From Parathalassolituus penaei (GTDB lineage: Bacteria > Pseudomonadota > Gammaproteobacteria > Pseudomonadales > Oceanobacteraceae): a stretch of DNA of 64,000 nucleotides. Of the stretch, positions 26,441 to 36,444 are shown one piece after another. The stretch's first letter is position 1, and each line of letters opens with the position of its first letter. The notes beneath the pieces were generated by a model that was not told the origin of the DNA, did not search any database, and saw only the letters and a list, made by a program, of their open reading frames with translations. A program made the translations under genes and the position numbers. Where the stretch lies: the NCBI RefSeq assembly GCF_026626885.1, contig NZ_JAPNOA010000018.1:1-64000 (forward strand), given 5' to 3'.

Positions 26441-27501
26441 AGCATTTGCTGTTACTGAAAAATATCCGGGTCGAAAACGCCAACGCCATTTCCGGCATTA
26501 CCTGGGGCTTCCCGGCTCCAACGCATTTTCTCGGCTTTGTGCATGCCTTGTCGCGCAAGTGCCAGGCGCGCTGGGGAGAGCATGCCAGTTTGGGAGGCGT
26601 CGGCATTATTTGCCATTCCCATCAGGTGCAAACCCAGCAGCCCAGCGGTTATGAACATGTGTTTGCCCTGAGCCGTAATCCTCTTGTTCAAGATAAAAAA
26701 GACACAACGAAATGGATCCCAGCTCCCTTTAACGAAGAAGGCCGCATGCATATGACGGTCAGCTTGCTGGTGGAGTGCGAGTTTAATCCGCTGGATCTCG
26801 ACCTCGGTGATGGCATGCCTGAGCAGCGGATTCGGGATCTGGAAAACTGGCTGCTCGACAAGCTGGTTACCCAGCGTTTGGCGGGGGGCACCATCACCCA
26901 TATCGAACGGGTGCGCTACTGGTCGGTGGATGCCGATACCGACGATGGCGCCCGGTTTTTCCGTCGTCAGATGCTGCGGCTGATTCCCGGCTTTGTGCTG
27001 CTGGATCGTTCCTCACTCCTGACTGAGCATCATCAGGCCCGCCAGGAGCAAAGCCCGGACACCTCATTGCTCGACAGCTGGCTCGACTTTGTGGCGCTCT
27101 GTTATCAGCCAGAGCCTGTCGGACTGGAGGAGGGAGAGCAACCGGTCCCAGGAGAAACCAAAGCCGAATGGCAACGTAAAGCCAAACCAGCATCCGGTTA
27201 TCTGGTGCCCTTGTCGGTCGGTTATCAGGCCATTTCCGACCTGTACGAACCGGGAGCCGTGGCGCGAGCAAGAGACAACAGCGTGCCGTTCCGCTTTGTT
27301 GAAAGTGCCTACAGCATTGGCGAGTGGTGCAGCCCGCACCGATTGCAAGCCCCCGAGCAACTGTTATGGCGCTACCGCTACAGCGGTGATGCCTACTTGT
27401 GTGAAATCCCCGACCCGGCGCTGGCCGTTACGGAAACCAACGCATCTGACGAAATTGATATTCCAGATAGCGACTTCAACTCATTAGACGAATTGTATTA
27501 A
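26437..27501 (+). CDS. csy2: type I-F Csy2 (Cas5f)
   Basis: Cas5-type subunit pairing with Csy1 at the crRNA 5' end. Its 354 residues are somewhat longer than the roughly 320 common in the family; the extra length is mostly the acidic C-terminal tail (NASDEIDIPDSDFNSLDELY). Family segments include LLLKNIRVENANAISGITWG and FPAPTHFLGFVHALSRK at the N-terminus, and PLSVGYQAISDLYEPGAVAR. It overlaps csy1 by 4 bp. Confidence 0.93.
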   Translation: MKHLLLLKNIRVENANAISGITWGFPAPTHFLGFVHALSRKCQARWGEHASLGGVGIICHSHQVQTQQPSGYEHVFALSRNPLVQDKKDTTKWIPAPFNEEGRMHMTVSLLVECEFNPLDLDLGDGMPEQRIRDLENWLLDKLVTQRLAGGTITHIERVRYWSVDADTDDGARFFRRQMLRLIPGFVLLDRSSLLTEHHQARQEQSPDTSLLDSWLDFVALCYQPEPVGLEEGEQPVPGETKAEWQRKAKPASGYLVPLSVGYQAISDLYEPGAVARARDNSVPFRFVESAYSIGEWCSPHRLQAPEQLLWRYRYSGDAYLCEIPDPALAVTETNASDEIDIPDSDFNSLDELY

Positions 27502-27516
27502 TCAAGGAGAGACCTC

Positions 27517-28542
27517 ATGGCAGCTAACAAATTGAAAACCGCCTCCGTACTGGCCTTTGAACGTAAACACGCCAACTCGGATGCCGTCATGTTCGCAGGA
27601 CGCTGGGATAACAAGCAGCAGCAAGAAGGCTGGAGCCCGATCAATATTCTGGAAAAATCCGTGCGGGGCACGATTTCCAACCGTCTGAAAACCGCCATTG
27701 CCAATGACCCGCTCAAGCTCGATGCCGAGATCCAGAAGCCTAACTTGCAGACCGTCGACATTGCTGCGCTGCCGCAAGACTGCGACACCCTCAAGGTCAG
27801 CTTTACCCTGCGTGTTCTGGGCGATCTGGCGACACCATCGGCTTGTAACGATGCGGAATACCAGCAAGCTCTGGCGGATGTTATTAACGGCTATATCGAG
27901 CGTGAACAGTTCAGCGAGCTTGCGGCTCGTTACGCTGAAAACCTCGCCAATGGCCGTTTCCTGTGGCGTAACCGGGTCGGTGCAGAACAAATCGAGATTC
28001 AGGTGTCCCAACTGGCAGGCAACAAGGTTGCCAATAGCTGGACCTTTGATGCCCACAGCTTCGATCTGCGCAAATTTGGTACTCAACCAGCAGCCATCAA
28101 ACCACTGGCGGATTTGATTCAGACCGGTCTGAGTGGCAAAAGCTTTGTGTTGCTGCGCGTAGAAGCCTTTGTGCGTCTGGGGGCAGGGCAGGAGATCTTC
28201 CCATCCCAGGAGCTGGTGCTGGATGGCTCAGGTAACAGCAAAAAGAGCAAGTTCCTGTATCAGGTCGATGGTCAGGCGGCCATGCACTCCCAGAAAATCG
28301 GTAATGCCATCCGCACCATCGACACCTGGTATCCGGAAGCAAGTACCTATGGCCCGATTGCCATCGAACCCTACGGCTCTGTCACCAGCCGAGGCTCTGC
28401 TTACCGTCAGCCGAAAGACAAGACAGACTTCTATAACCTGCTCGATAAGTGGGTATTGAAAGATGAGGCTCCAGAATTGGGTAACCAGCATTATGTGATG
28501 GGGATTCTGATTCGTGGTGGCGTCTTCGGCGAAGCGGGTTGA
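27517..28542 (+). CDS. csy3: type I-F backbone subunit Csy3 (Cas7f)
   Basis: Six copies form the helical backbone along the crRNA spacer. The 341 residues start [20 protein letters not shown], the standard opening, with AAGGAGAG upstream. Conserved segments include [24 protein letters not shown] and [12 protein letters not shown]. It is 15 bp after csy2 and 9 bp before csy4. Confidence 0.95.
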   Translation: MAANKLKTASVLAFERKHANSDAVMFAGRWDNKQQQEGWSPINILEKSVRGTISNRLKTAIANDPLKLDAEIQKPNLQTVDIAALPQDCDTLKVSFTLRVLGDLATPSACNDAEYQQALADVINGYIEREQFSELAARYAENLANGRFLWRNRVGAEQIEIQVSQLAGNKVANSWTFDAHSFDLRKFGTQPAAIKPLADLIQTGLSGKSFVLLRVEAFVRLGAGQEIFPSQELVLDGSGNSKKSKFLYQVDGQAAMHSQKIGNAIRTIDTWYPEASTYGPIAIEPYGSVTSRGSAYRQPKDKTDFYNLLDKWVLKDEAPELGNQHYVMGILIRGGVFGEAG

Positions 28543-28551
28543 GGAGAGTGT

Positions 28552-29106
28552 ATGGATTATTACCTCGACATAACCCTCTTACCCGACCCTGAGTTTGAAG
28601 AACAGGTGCTGCTGAATGCCCTGTTCTCCAAGTTCCATCGAGGAATGAGCCAGACCGTACCCGGCCAGGTTGGCGTCAGCTTTCCGGATTTCGGTAAACG
28701 GCTGGGTGCTCGTCTGCGCTTGCATGGCAGCGCCGCAGCGCTCGATAAACTGATGGCCGCTGGCTGGATGAAAGGGCTGGGGGATTACACCCAAATCTCT
28801 GGCATTCAGGCTGTACCGGCAGTCTGCCAGTATCGAACCGTGCGACGGGTTCAGGCCAAAAGCGTCTGGAACAAGCGCAGGCGTTCCATCGCCAAAGGCT
28901 GGCTGACCGAGGAAGAGGCTGAAACCCGCATCCCCGACAGTCAGCAAAAAGACCTGAAACATCTGCCTTTTTTACAGATTAAAAGTCTGTCGAATGGCAA
29001 CAGCATGCGCGTGTATATCGAACATGGTGAGATTGTCACGGCTCTGGTGGATGGCACCTTTAACAGCTACGGACTAAGCACTACCGCCACCATCCCGTGG
29101 TTCTGA
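28552..29106 (+). CDS. csy4: type I-F crRNA endonuclease Csy4 (Cas6f)
   Basis: Endoribonuclease that cuts the repeat at the base of its hairpin and stays bound to the crRNA 3' end. The 184 residues begin MDYYLDITLLPDPEFEEQVL, close to characterised Csy4 proteins. The catalytic His is H29 (SKFHRG). The arginine-rich helix that reads the hairpin is RVQAKSVWNKRRRSIAKGWL. The C-terminus YGLSTTATIPWF matches the family end. It is the last cas gene, 129 bp before the first repeat. Confidence 0.96.
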   Translation: MDYYLDITLLPDPEFEEQVLLNALFSKFHRGMSQTVPGQVGVSFPDFGKRLGARLRLHGSAAALDKLMAAGWMKGLGDYTQISGIQAVPAVCQYRTVRRVQAKSVWNKRRRSIAKGWLTEEEAETRIPDSQQKDLKHLPFLQIKSLSNGNSMRVYIEHGEIVTALVDGTFNSYGLSTTATIPWF

Positions 29107-29235
29107 CCCTTTTTTGAGGGCAATTGCCAAGTCCTTGATTTTAAAGGGCTTGGTAAACTGCCTGAAAAATAGGGTTTTGGAGTTAAAAGCAGGGAAGCTC
29201 TTTAACAAACAGGAAGTTAGGTGTAACTTGCTGCA
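29107..29235 (+). promoter_or_regulatory. CRISPR leader
   Basis: A 129-bp AT-rich segment between csy4 and the first repeat. It contains an inverted repeat (CCAAGTCCTT / AAGGGCTTGG, 29127-29153, one mismatch) that could also end the cas transcript. The leader side is assigned because repeats read in the crRNA sense from here and the repeat at the far end is degenerate. Confidence 0.7.
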
Positions 29236-32200
29236 GTTCACTGCCGCACAGGCAGCTCAGAAATACATCCGATTTCGGAGCAATGCACGTCAGATGTTCA
29301 CTGCCGCACAGGCAGCTCAGAAATGATCCTGACTGAGCTTGAGCTCCTTGGTGGCGTTCACTGCCGCACAGGCAGCTCAGAAATGGAGGTTGATTAGTGA
29401 CAGATCAAATTGAACGTTCACTGCCGCACAGGCAGCTCAGAAAAGCAGAGCAAACCACAACAACCGGAGCAAGCCGTTCACTGCCGCACAGGCAGCTCAG
29501 AAATGTTCGGCCATGTTGCGCAGTTCGCCGGTACCCGTTCACTGCCGCACAGGCAGCTCAGAAAAAACAACGATCAACAGAATCGTGAAAGGCCAGGTTC
29601 ACTGCCGCACAGGCAGCTCAGAAATGCACAACCAGCAGATCCAGCGTGCAGCGGTAGTTCACTGCCGCACAGGCAGCTCAGAAAGCCCGCACCCGTGGCA
29701 CTCAAACACCAGGCAGGTTCACTGCCGCACAGGCAGCTCAGAAAATCATCTACCGCGCAGCCACCTGCAACATGGGGTTCACTGCCGCACAGGCAGCTCA
29801 GAAACAAGTGCTCACCAATCACCTGCACCTGAGTAGGTTCACTGCCGCACAGGCAGCTCAGAAAGCTGTGCCCAGGGGCCAGCTCTGGCAACCCCCGTTC
29901 ACTGCCGCACAGGCAGCTCAGAAACTGACGGCTGCTATGTTGCTGAAAGACACCACGTTCACTGCCGCACAGGCAGCTCAGAAAAGTGCAGTGCGCGGGT
30001 GGTTTCTGATTCAAAAGTTCACTGCCGCACAGGCAGCTCAGAAAATTGCAGTGCCATCAAACCGCAGATAGTCAGTGTTCACTGCCGCACAGGCAGCTCA
30101 GAAAAATGCCGAAGCCGACCGCATGGCCGCTGAACTGTTCACTGCCGCACAGGCAGCTCAGAAAATAACCGCTAGCCGGAGACGCCACATAATTCAAGTT
30201 CACTGCCGCACAGGCAGCTCAGAAAGCCAGATCAAACACCAGCGGCTGCAGCGGCGAGTTCACTGCCGCACAGGCAGCTCAGAAAAGCAGGTGCCAACAA
30301 ACAACACTGACTCGCAGGTTCACTGCCGCACAGGCAGCTCAGAAAGTGATCGAAGAAGCCCAGGACAGACTTAAAGAGTTCACTGCCGCACAGGCAGCTC
30401 AGAAAAAACGCCTGCCGCCGTGTCAGCAAAACTGGCCGTTCACTGCCGCACAGGCAGCTCAGAAAAACAAGCCTTTTGTAGGCTTCTACACCACCAAGTT
30501 CACTGCCGCACAGGCAGCTCAGAAAGGTGACTGTCCGGTTATCACAATTGATCTGTCGTTCACTGCCGCACAGGCAGCTCAGAAAAAAAACCAAAAGGTT
30601 TCCTGGCCTACACCCTGTTCACTGCCGCACAGGCAGCTCAGAAAACAAACGGCAGAGCGTTAGCTGTGTCTACAGAGTTCACTGCCGCACAGGCAGCTCA
30701 GAAAAAACGATGATGCAAACCGAGATAGCCGACGCCGTTCACTGCCGCACAGGCAGCTCAGAAAATGGACTACGCAAGCAAACTGGAGGATGAAGCGTTC
30801 ACTGCCGCACAGGCAGCTCAGAAAACTAACATAACCATCAGTGCAGTAAAGCAACAGTTCACTGCCGCACAGGCAGCTCAGAAACCGACTGATCCAACGA
30901 CTCCGACTGATCCAACGTTCACTGCCGCACAGGCAGCTCAGAAAAAGGTGCTGTGGGAGCAGCATCATGGCCACAAGTTCACTGCCGCACAGGCAGCTCA
31001 GAAACGTGAAACGGACACAGAGCCGAGTATTCATTTTGTTCACTGCCGCACAGGCAGCTCAGAAATGTGCAATGTCTACAACATCAACGACTATCAAGTT
31101 CACTGCCGCACAGGCAGCTCAGAAAAGTTCGCTGCGCCGATCGCAAGTTCGTCATCTGTTCACTGCCGCACAGGCAGCTCAGAAAAAGGCGCGGCACGAC
31201 CAAGGCTGGCGAAAGGCGTTCACTGCCGCACAGGCAGCTCAGAAATTCTGAGTAACTGCCGGTAACGGCCACTTTCCGTTCACTGCCGCACAGGCAGCTC
31301 AGAAATCCCAGTTCTTCAAGACCCTGAATTCCTTATCGTTCACTGCCGCACAGGCAGCTCAGAAATTGATCCGATCGAACTGATCACGAGTCATTGGGTT
31401 CACTGCCGCACAGGCAGCTCAGAAAGTGGTGAAAGCCGGAGCGCATCGATTCCAGCTGTTCACTGCCGCACAGGCAGCTCAGAAAAGCATCTGACGCAGT
31501 GGGCCAGTGCCGGTGATGTTCACTGCCGCACAGGCAGCTCAGAAATGCGCAGCGCGCGGCATCATCCGCCGTTCAGCGTTCACTGCCGCACAGGCAGCTC
31601 AGAAAACAATCTCAAACAGCCTGGCCTTTTTCTCGGAGTTCACTGCCGCACAGGCAGCTCAGAAAACTGCAGTAGGCAGCGTAATGGCACACGTTTAGTT
31701 CACTGCCGCACAGGCAGCTCAGAAAACTGGCGCTGATGCGCAAGCAGCGCCAGCTGGGTTCACTGCCGCACAGGCAGCTCAGAAAATCATTACAAACAAC
31801 TGGCTGACACGATGTCCGTTCACTGCCGCACAGGCAGCTCAGAAACTGTAGGAAAACCGGACTGGTGCCATACGCGAGTTCACTGCCGCACAGGCAGCTC
31901 AGAAAAACAGGACAATTGTTTGCATGCGCACTCGCAGGTTCACTGCCGCACAGGCAGCTCAGAAAAGACTCGGAGCCATCACCGCACGGAGTTTCAGGTT
32001 CACTGCCGCACAGGCAGCTCAGAAAAGAAGTTGTGCCAGTGGCTGGCGGATAATCACGTTCACTGCCGCACAGGCAGCTCAGAAAGATGGCTGCGCCATC
32101 AATCGCAGCTTTCGCAAGTTCACTGCCGCACAGGCAGCTCAGAAATTCTGAGTAACTGCCGGTAACAGCGACCTTCCGTTCACTGCCGCACAGGCAGCTC

Positions 32201-33344
32201 AGAAATGCCGCGCACCAGACGTACCATCCGCCTGCTCGTTCACTGCCGCACAGGCAGCTCAGAAAGCTGTTGTCGCGGTAGCAGGCAAAGTAAAACCGTT
32301 CACTGCCGCACAGGCAGCTCAGAAAGCAACGCGCGCGCGATTGATGTTGCTGTAGTCGTTCACTGCCGCACAGGCAGCTCAGAAATACCGACTGGATGTT
32401 TTACCCTTAAACTACAGGTTCACTGCCGCACAGGCAGCTCAGAAATGCCAGACTCGTGGAAAGTCTGGTATATGCTCGTTCACTGCCGCACAGGCAGCTC
32501 AGAAATTCAACCATGGCCTGCACCTGGTCGTAGCTGTGTTCACTGCCGCACAGGCAGCTCAGAAATGGTGTCGCAGCCAGCGGTACCGCGGCGCATGGTT
32601 CACTGCCGCACAGGCAGCTCAGAAATCAGCGAAAACGGGGCCCTGCAGGTCCAGACCGTTCACTGCCGCACAGGCAGCTCAGAAAAGACGATCACCGGCC
32701 GTACCGTCACGCACAATGTTCACTGCCGCACAGGCAGCTCAGAAATTCTTGTGAGCGACATCTGCTGCCCGTTGCTCGTTCACTGCCGCACAGGCAGCTC
32801 AGAAAGTAGGCCGACGCTCCCTGAACTGGACCAGCTGGTTCACTGCCGCACAGGCAGCTCAGAAAGTATGAACAGTGGAAGGATCTGTAATGGAACTGTT
32901 CACTGCCGCACAGGCAGCTCAGAAAAGTATCGGACAAGCTGTTCACCTTTGTGGACGGTTCACTGCCGCACAGGCAGCTCAGAAACGATTTGGCAGAAGC
33001 TTCGCGATGATGTGCGGGTTCACTGCCGCACAGGCAGCTCAGAAAACTGGTTGCATATACCAGCGACTGGAACGACGGTTCACTGCCGCACAGGCAGCTC
33101 AGAAAATTGCCATCGTCGATTACAGAGTTAACAACGGGTTCACTGCCGCACAGGCAGCTCAGAAAATGAATGATGACGCATTCAGAAGCCCGTGCTGGTT
33201 CACTGCCGCACAGGCAGCTCAGAAAGATACAACCGGCCTGCAAGCTGCGCTCGACGGGTTCACTGCCGCACAGGCAGCTCAGAAAATCCAAACACGTCTT
33301 CCTCAGCACCCTGAAAGTTCACTGCCGCACAGGCAGCTTTGCAA
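29236..33344 (+). CRISPR. type I-F CRISPR array, 69 repeats and 68 spacers
   Basis: The 28-bp repeat runs GTTCACTGCCGCACAGGCAG followed by CTCAGAAA; it holds a CTGCC-GCACA-GGCAG hairpin and gives the I-F 5' handle CTCAGAAA. Repeats occur every 60 bp from 29236 to 33317. Spacers are 32 bp, with a few of 31 or 33. I saw no base change in the first 68 repeats; the last (33317-33344) loses the handle after GGCAGCT. The crRNA sense is the plus strand. Because the period is a multiple of three, long open frames run through the array; they are not genes. Confidence 0.99.
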
Positions 33345-33539
33345 TCCTCAGCCATTACCCTGCGACATCGGGCTTCTGTCATTCCTCCGCACCTCATCCC
33401 CAAGCCCCATTCTCCGTTGCCATTTCTTCCGATACTGTGCCGTTGCTACGCCTTTGTTTTCTGGCTTGCGGGTATGCTTGTTACCCGGTCGGGAATTCTT
33501 CGGGCCGTTGTTTTACCCATACACTCAGGAGTTTTTACC

Positions 33540-34481
33540 GTGGCTGGAGCCAGTCTTCTTACTTTGCTGGATGATATTGCGACTTTGCTGGATGACGTGG
33601 CGGCGATGACCAAGGTGGCGGCGCATAAAACCACCGGGGTGTTGGCGGATGATCTGGCGCTGAATGCGCAGCAGGTGGCGGGTGTGCGTGCCGAGCGTGA
33701 GTTGCCGGTGGTGTGGGCGGTGGGTCTTGGTTCGCTGCGCAACAAGGCGATTCTGGTGCCGGCGGCGTTGTTGATCAGTGCGGTGATGCCGTGGCTGATT
33801 ACGCCGTTGCTGATGCTGGGTGGTGCGTTTTTGTGTTACGAGGGTGCGGAAAAGCTCTGGCATCTGTTTGCGCACTGGAAGTTCGGTGCGGCGGAGGCTG
33901 ATCACAGTCATATCCAGGCGTTGGCTGATCCGGCGGTCGATCTGGTGGCGTTTGAGCGTGAGAAGATCAAGGGGGCGATCCGTACGGATTTTATTCTGTC
34001 GGCCGAGATTATTGTGATTACGCTGGGTACGGTGGCGGATGCCGGGTTCTGGTCGCAGCTGATTGTGCTGGCCGGTGTGTCGGTGCTGATGACGGTGGGT
34101 GTGTACGGTATTGTGGCGGCCATTGTGAAGATGGACGACGTGGGGCTGTATCTGAGCCGTAAGCCGTCGGCCGGTTTGCAGGCAGTGGGTGGTGTATTGC
34201 TGGTAGCAGCTCCCAAGCTGATGAAGCTGTTGTCGGTGGTGGGTACGGCGGCGATGTTTATGGTGGGTGGGGCGATTCTGGTACACGGTGTGCCGGTGTT
34301 GCATCATCTGATTGGTGATTCTGCGGATGCGGCGGCGGGTGTGTCGTATCTGCCGGTGTTGTCGATGGTGGTGGGCGAGCTGGTGACGGTGTTGCTGAAT
34401 GCGTTCAGTGGGCTGTTGGCGGGGGCGTTGCTGGTGGCCGCTCATATGGGTTTTGAGCGGGTGCGTGGTTCCCACGAGTAA
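33540..34481 (+). CDS. DUF808 family inner-membrane protein (YedI-like)
   Basis: Function unknown in the family. It is 313 residues from GTG 33540, with AGGAG eight bases upstream; the longer reading enters CRISPR-flanking DNA and is rejected. It begins VAGASLLTLLDDIATLLDDV, followed by KTTGVLADDLALNAQQVAG, both hallmarks of the family. Several hydrophobic helices follow, with GGAFLCYEGAEKLWHLF between them. It is a single gene between the array and a strong terminator, in the same direction as the array, and probably unrelated to CRISPR function. Confidence 0.85.
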   Translation: MAGASLLTLLDDIATLLDDVAAMTKVAAHKTTGVLADDLALNAQQVAGVRAERELPVVWAVGLGSLRNKAILVPAALLISAVMPWLITPLLMLGGAFLCYEGAEKLWHLFAHWKFGAAEADHSHIQALADPAVDLVAFEREKIKGAIRTDFILSAEIIVITLGTVADAGFWSQLIVLAGVSVLMTVGVYGIVAAIVKMDDVGLYLSRKPSAGLQAVGGVLLVAAPKLMKLLSVVGTAAMFMVGGAILVHGVPVLHHLIGDSADAAAGVSYLPVLSMVVGELVTVLLNAFSGLLAGALLVAAHMGFERVRGSHE

Positions 34482-34572
34482 TGTGTTGTGACCGGTTGGC
34501 GTTATTGGCGGCGGTGTAGCTGTTGGTTGCCAATAATGCTGCTGAACAGGCTGGTGTGAATGCCAGCCCAAT

Positions 34573-34604
34573 AAAAAAGGGCCTGAATGTTCAGGCCCTT
34601 TTTA
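34573..34604. terminator. bidirectional rho-independent terminator
   Basis: AAAAAGGGCCTGAA-TG-TTCAGGCCCTTTTT with A- and T-runs on either side. It lies between the convergent DUF808 gene and anr, and serves both. Confidence 0.95.
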
Positions 34605-34664
34605 TTTGCGTTTACACGCTCGCACGCTTAAACGTTTTCACGGTTGGCAGCGGCGGCGAGGCGA

Positions 34665-35423
34665 TTATTTGTGTTCGCACTCGTCTTCGGATACCAGGCC
34701 AGCCATTTCGTACAGTTTTTCCATGTCGAGGATGATGACTTCCTTGCCCTGGGTGTCGATCAGCTCGTTTTTCTGGAAACGGGTGAATACGCGGCTGATG
34801 GTTTCTACCGCCAGGCCCAGGTAGTTGGAAATATCCACGCGGGACATTGGCAGGCGGAAGTGGCTGGAGCTGAAGCCACGACGCTGGTAACGGTTGGAGA
34901 TGTCAATCAGGAAGGAGGCTACGCGCTCTTCGGCGTTTTTCTTGCTGAGCAACAGCATCATGTTCTGGTCGTGACGGATTTCAGTGCCCATGGTGCGCAT
35001 CAGCTGTTTGCGCAGGTCTGGCAGTTCGTCGGTCAGGCTTTCCAGCTGGTGAATCGGGATTTCACAAACGGTGGTGGTTTCCAGTGCTTTGGCGGTGAGC
35101 GGATAGTTGCCGGCATCGTAGCCAGCCAGGCCGATCAGTTCGCTGGCGAGGTGGAAGCCAGTGATCTGTTCTTCACCGTTGGAGGCCAGGGTATAGGTTT
35201 TCAGGGCACCGGTGCGCACTGCAAATACGGACTGGAACTCGTCGCCTTGCTGGAACAGCAGCTGTCCTTTCTGGATCGGACGGCCGCGGCGAATGATGTC
35301 ATCCAGACGTTCCATGTCGCTGTCGCTGAGCGACAGTGGCAGACACAAGGCGTTGAGTGAACAGGTCTGGCAGTGGGGTTGGTTGCCGCGCAGTGGCGGA
35401 TGAGCAACTGGAGTCGTTTTCAT
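34665..35423 (-). CDS. anr: Anr/Fnr oxygen-sensing transcription regulator
   Basis: CRP/FNR-family activator with an oxygen-labile 4Fe-4S cluster, controlling microaerobic and anaerobic genes. It is 252 residues from ATG 35423. Cluster ligands are C18, C21, C27 (HCQTCSLNALC) and C120 (TVCEIP). The effector domain is followed by a dimerisation helix and a helix-turn-helix (MSRVDISNYLGLAVETISRV) whose ETISRV recognition helix fits TTGAT-type boxes. It sits downstream of the cbb3 assembly genes, as in Pseudomonas, and probably regulates the cco operon of this window. Confidence 0.95.
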   Translation of the reverse strand: MKTTPVAHPPLRGNQPHCQTCSLNALCLPLSLSDSDMERLDDIIRRGRPIQKGQLLFQQGDEFQSVFAVRTGALKTYTLASNGEEQITGFHLASELIGLAGYDAGNYPLTAKALETTTVCEIPIHQLESLTDELPDLRKQLMRTMGTEIRHDQNMMLLLSKKNAEERVASFLIDISNRYQRRGFSSSHFRLPMSRVDISNYLGLAVETISRVFTRFQKNELIDTQGKEVIILDMEKLYEMAGLVSEDECEHK

Positions 35424-35516
35424 GGTGTTCACCGTGTCTGTCCGGCTTTGTCAGAATGCCTGACAAGGCCGGTTTCCTTAAAAGATTCCGTATGGTCTTC
35501 CGTCACTGGTTGCCTG

Positions 35517-36176
35517 TCAAGGCAGCCATAAGGCGATAAGTGTCCAGATGCCGTAACTGATAAGCAGCAAGCCAGCCACGTTACGGGTTGCTGTTCCGTT
35601 CAACCATTGCGAGAGGCTGGTGGAGGCCAGTTGCGCGGCGAACAGGGCAGGCAGGGTGCCGAGGCCAAAGGCCATCATGGTGAGTGCGCCTTGTACGGGT
35701 TGGCCGTTGGCGGCTACCCAGCTGAGGGTGCTGTAAATAAGTCCGCAGGGCAGGAATCCCCATAACAGGCCAAGGCGAAAACGTGCGCCTGCGCTGTGGT
35801 TGCCCATCAGGGTTACGGTGGCGGGTTGCAGGCGTTTCCAGAGTATTTGGCCAATCTGTTCAATACGTGTTAACCAGGTGGCCCAGCGGGCGATGTAGAG
35901 GCCCATGAGTACCAGTAGTACACCGGCGAGAGTGCGCAGGCCAAACATCAATGACTGGTGCAGGTCTTGTAACCACAGGCCGAGGCTGGCCACGGCAAGA
36001 CCGGCGAGGCTGTAGCTGGTGATGCGGCCGAGGTTGAACAGGATCAGGCCGCTCAGCGGTGCTTGTTGGGTGCGGCTGCCAAGGGCGGCGGCAATGCCGC
36101 CACACATGACCAGGCAGTGGCTGGAGCCAAATAGCCCTAGGAACAGGGCGGTGATCAGGGATAGGGGTTCAGTCAT
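35517..36176 (-). CDS. sulfite exporter TauE/SafE family protein of the cbb3 locus
   Basis: A 219-residue polytopic protein with about six helices. It has the early motif LFGSSHCLVMCGGIAAALGS, with two Cys and a His that could handle copper, and later LLWGFLPCGLIYSTLSW with another Cys. This subgroup regularly lies between ccoS and anr in gammaproteobacteria and is usually called a heavy-metal or sulfite exporter. A part in copper delivery for cbb3 oxidase is plausible but inferred. It is 67 bp downstream of ccoS. Confidence 0.8.
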   Translation of the reverse strand: MTEPLSLITALFLGLFGSSHCLVMCGGIAAALGSRTQQAPLSGLILFNLGRITSYSLAGLAVASLGLWLQDLHQSLMFGLRTLAGVLLVLMGLYIARWATWLTRIEQIGQILWKRLQPATVTLMGNHSAGARFRLGLLWGFLPCGLIYSTLSWVAANGQPVQGALTMMAFGLGTLPALFAAQLASTSLSQWLNGTATRNVAGLLLISYGIWTLIALWLP

Positions 36177-36243
36177 TGGAATTCTGTTGTGCGATGGTTC
36201 GATGACCGGGCTGGGGTGTCAGGCTCAGCCCTGGTTCTTTGGA

Positions 36244-36441
36244 CTATTTTGGTTTTTTTGGGGAAATACTGGTGTCGGCATCAGATGACTTTTGGCCGTT
36301 GTCGTCTTCATCAAACAGGATGCGGTGAGCGGGGGAATCCATGTCATCGAATTGTCCGCTACGAACTGCCCAGAAGAACACCACAATGGCGATGCCTAGA
36401 AGCACCAGCGAAAACGGCACGAGGGTGTAGAGCAAATCCAT
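36244..36441 (-). CDS. ccoS: cbb3 oxidase maturation protein CcoS
   Basis: A 65-residue single-helix protein needed for insertion of heme and copper into the cbb3 oxidase. It opens MDLLYTLVPFSLVLLGIAIV and continues with FFWAVRSGQFDDMDSPAHRI, the diagnostic CcoS core, then a charged tail. It is 3 bp after ccoI. Confidence 0.92.
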   Translation of the reverse strand: MDLLYTLVPFSLVLLGIAIVVFFWAVRSGQFDDMDSPAHRILFDEDDNGQKSSDADTSISPKKPK

Positions 36442-36444
36442 AAA

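Noticed and set aside
29410-33131. Multiple long frames of repeating ~20-residue units across the CRISPR array
   Set aside because: Repeat plus spacer is 60 bp, a multiple of three, so stops are avoided in several frames; this is not a protein.
29236-33344. Spacers matching genes within this window (self-targeting)
   Set aside because: I noticed no match by eye, but I could not do a systematic comparison, so I make no claim either way.
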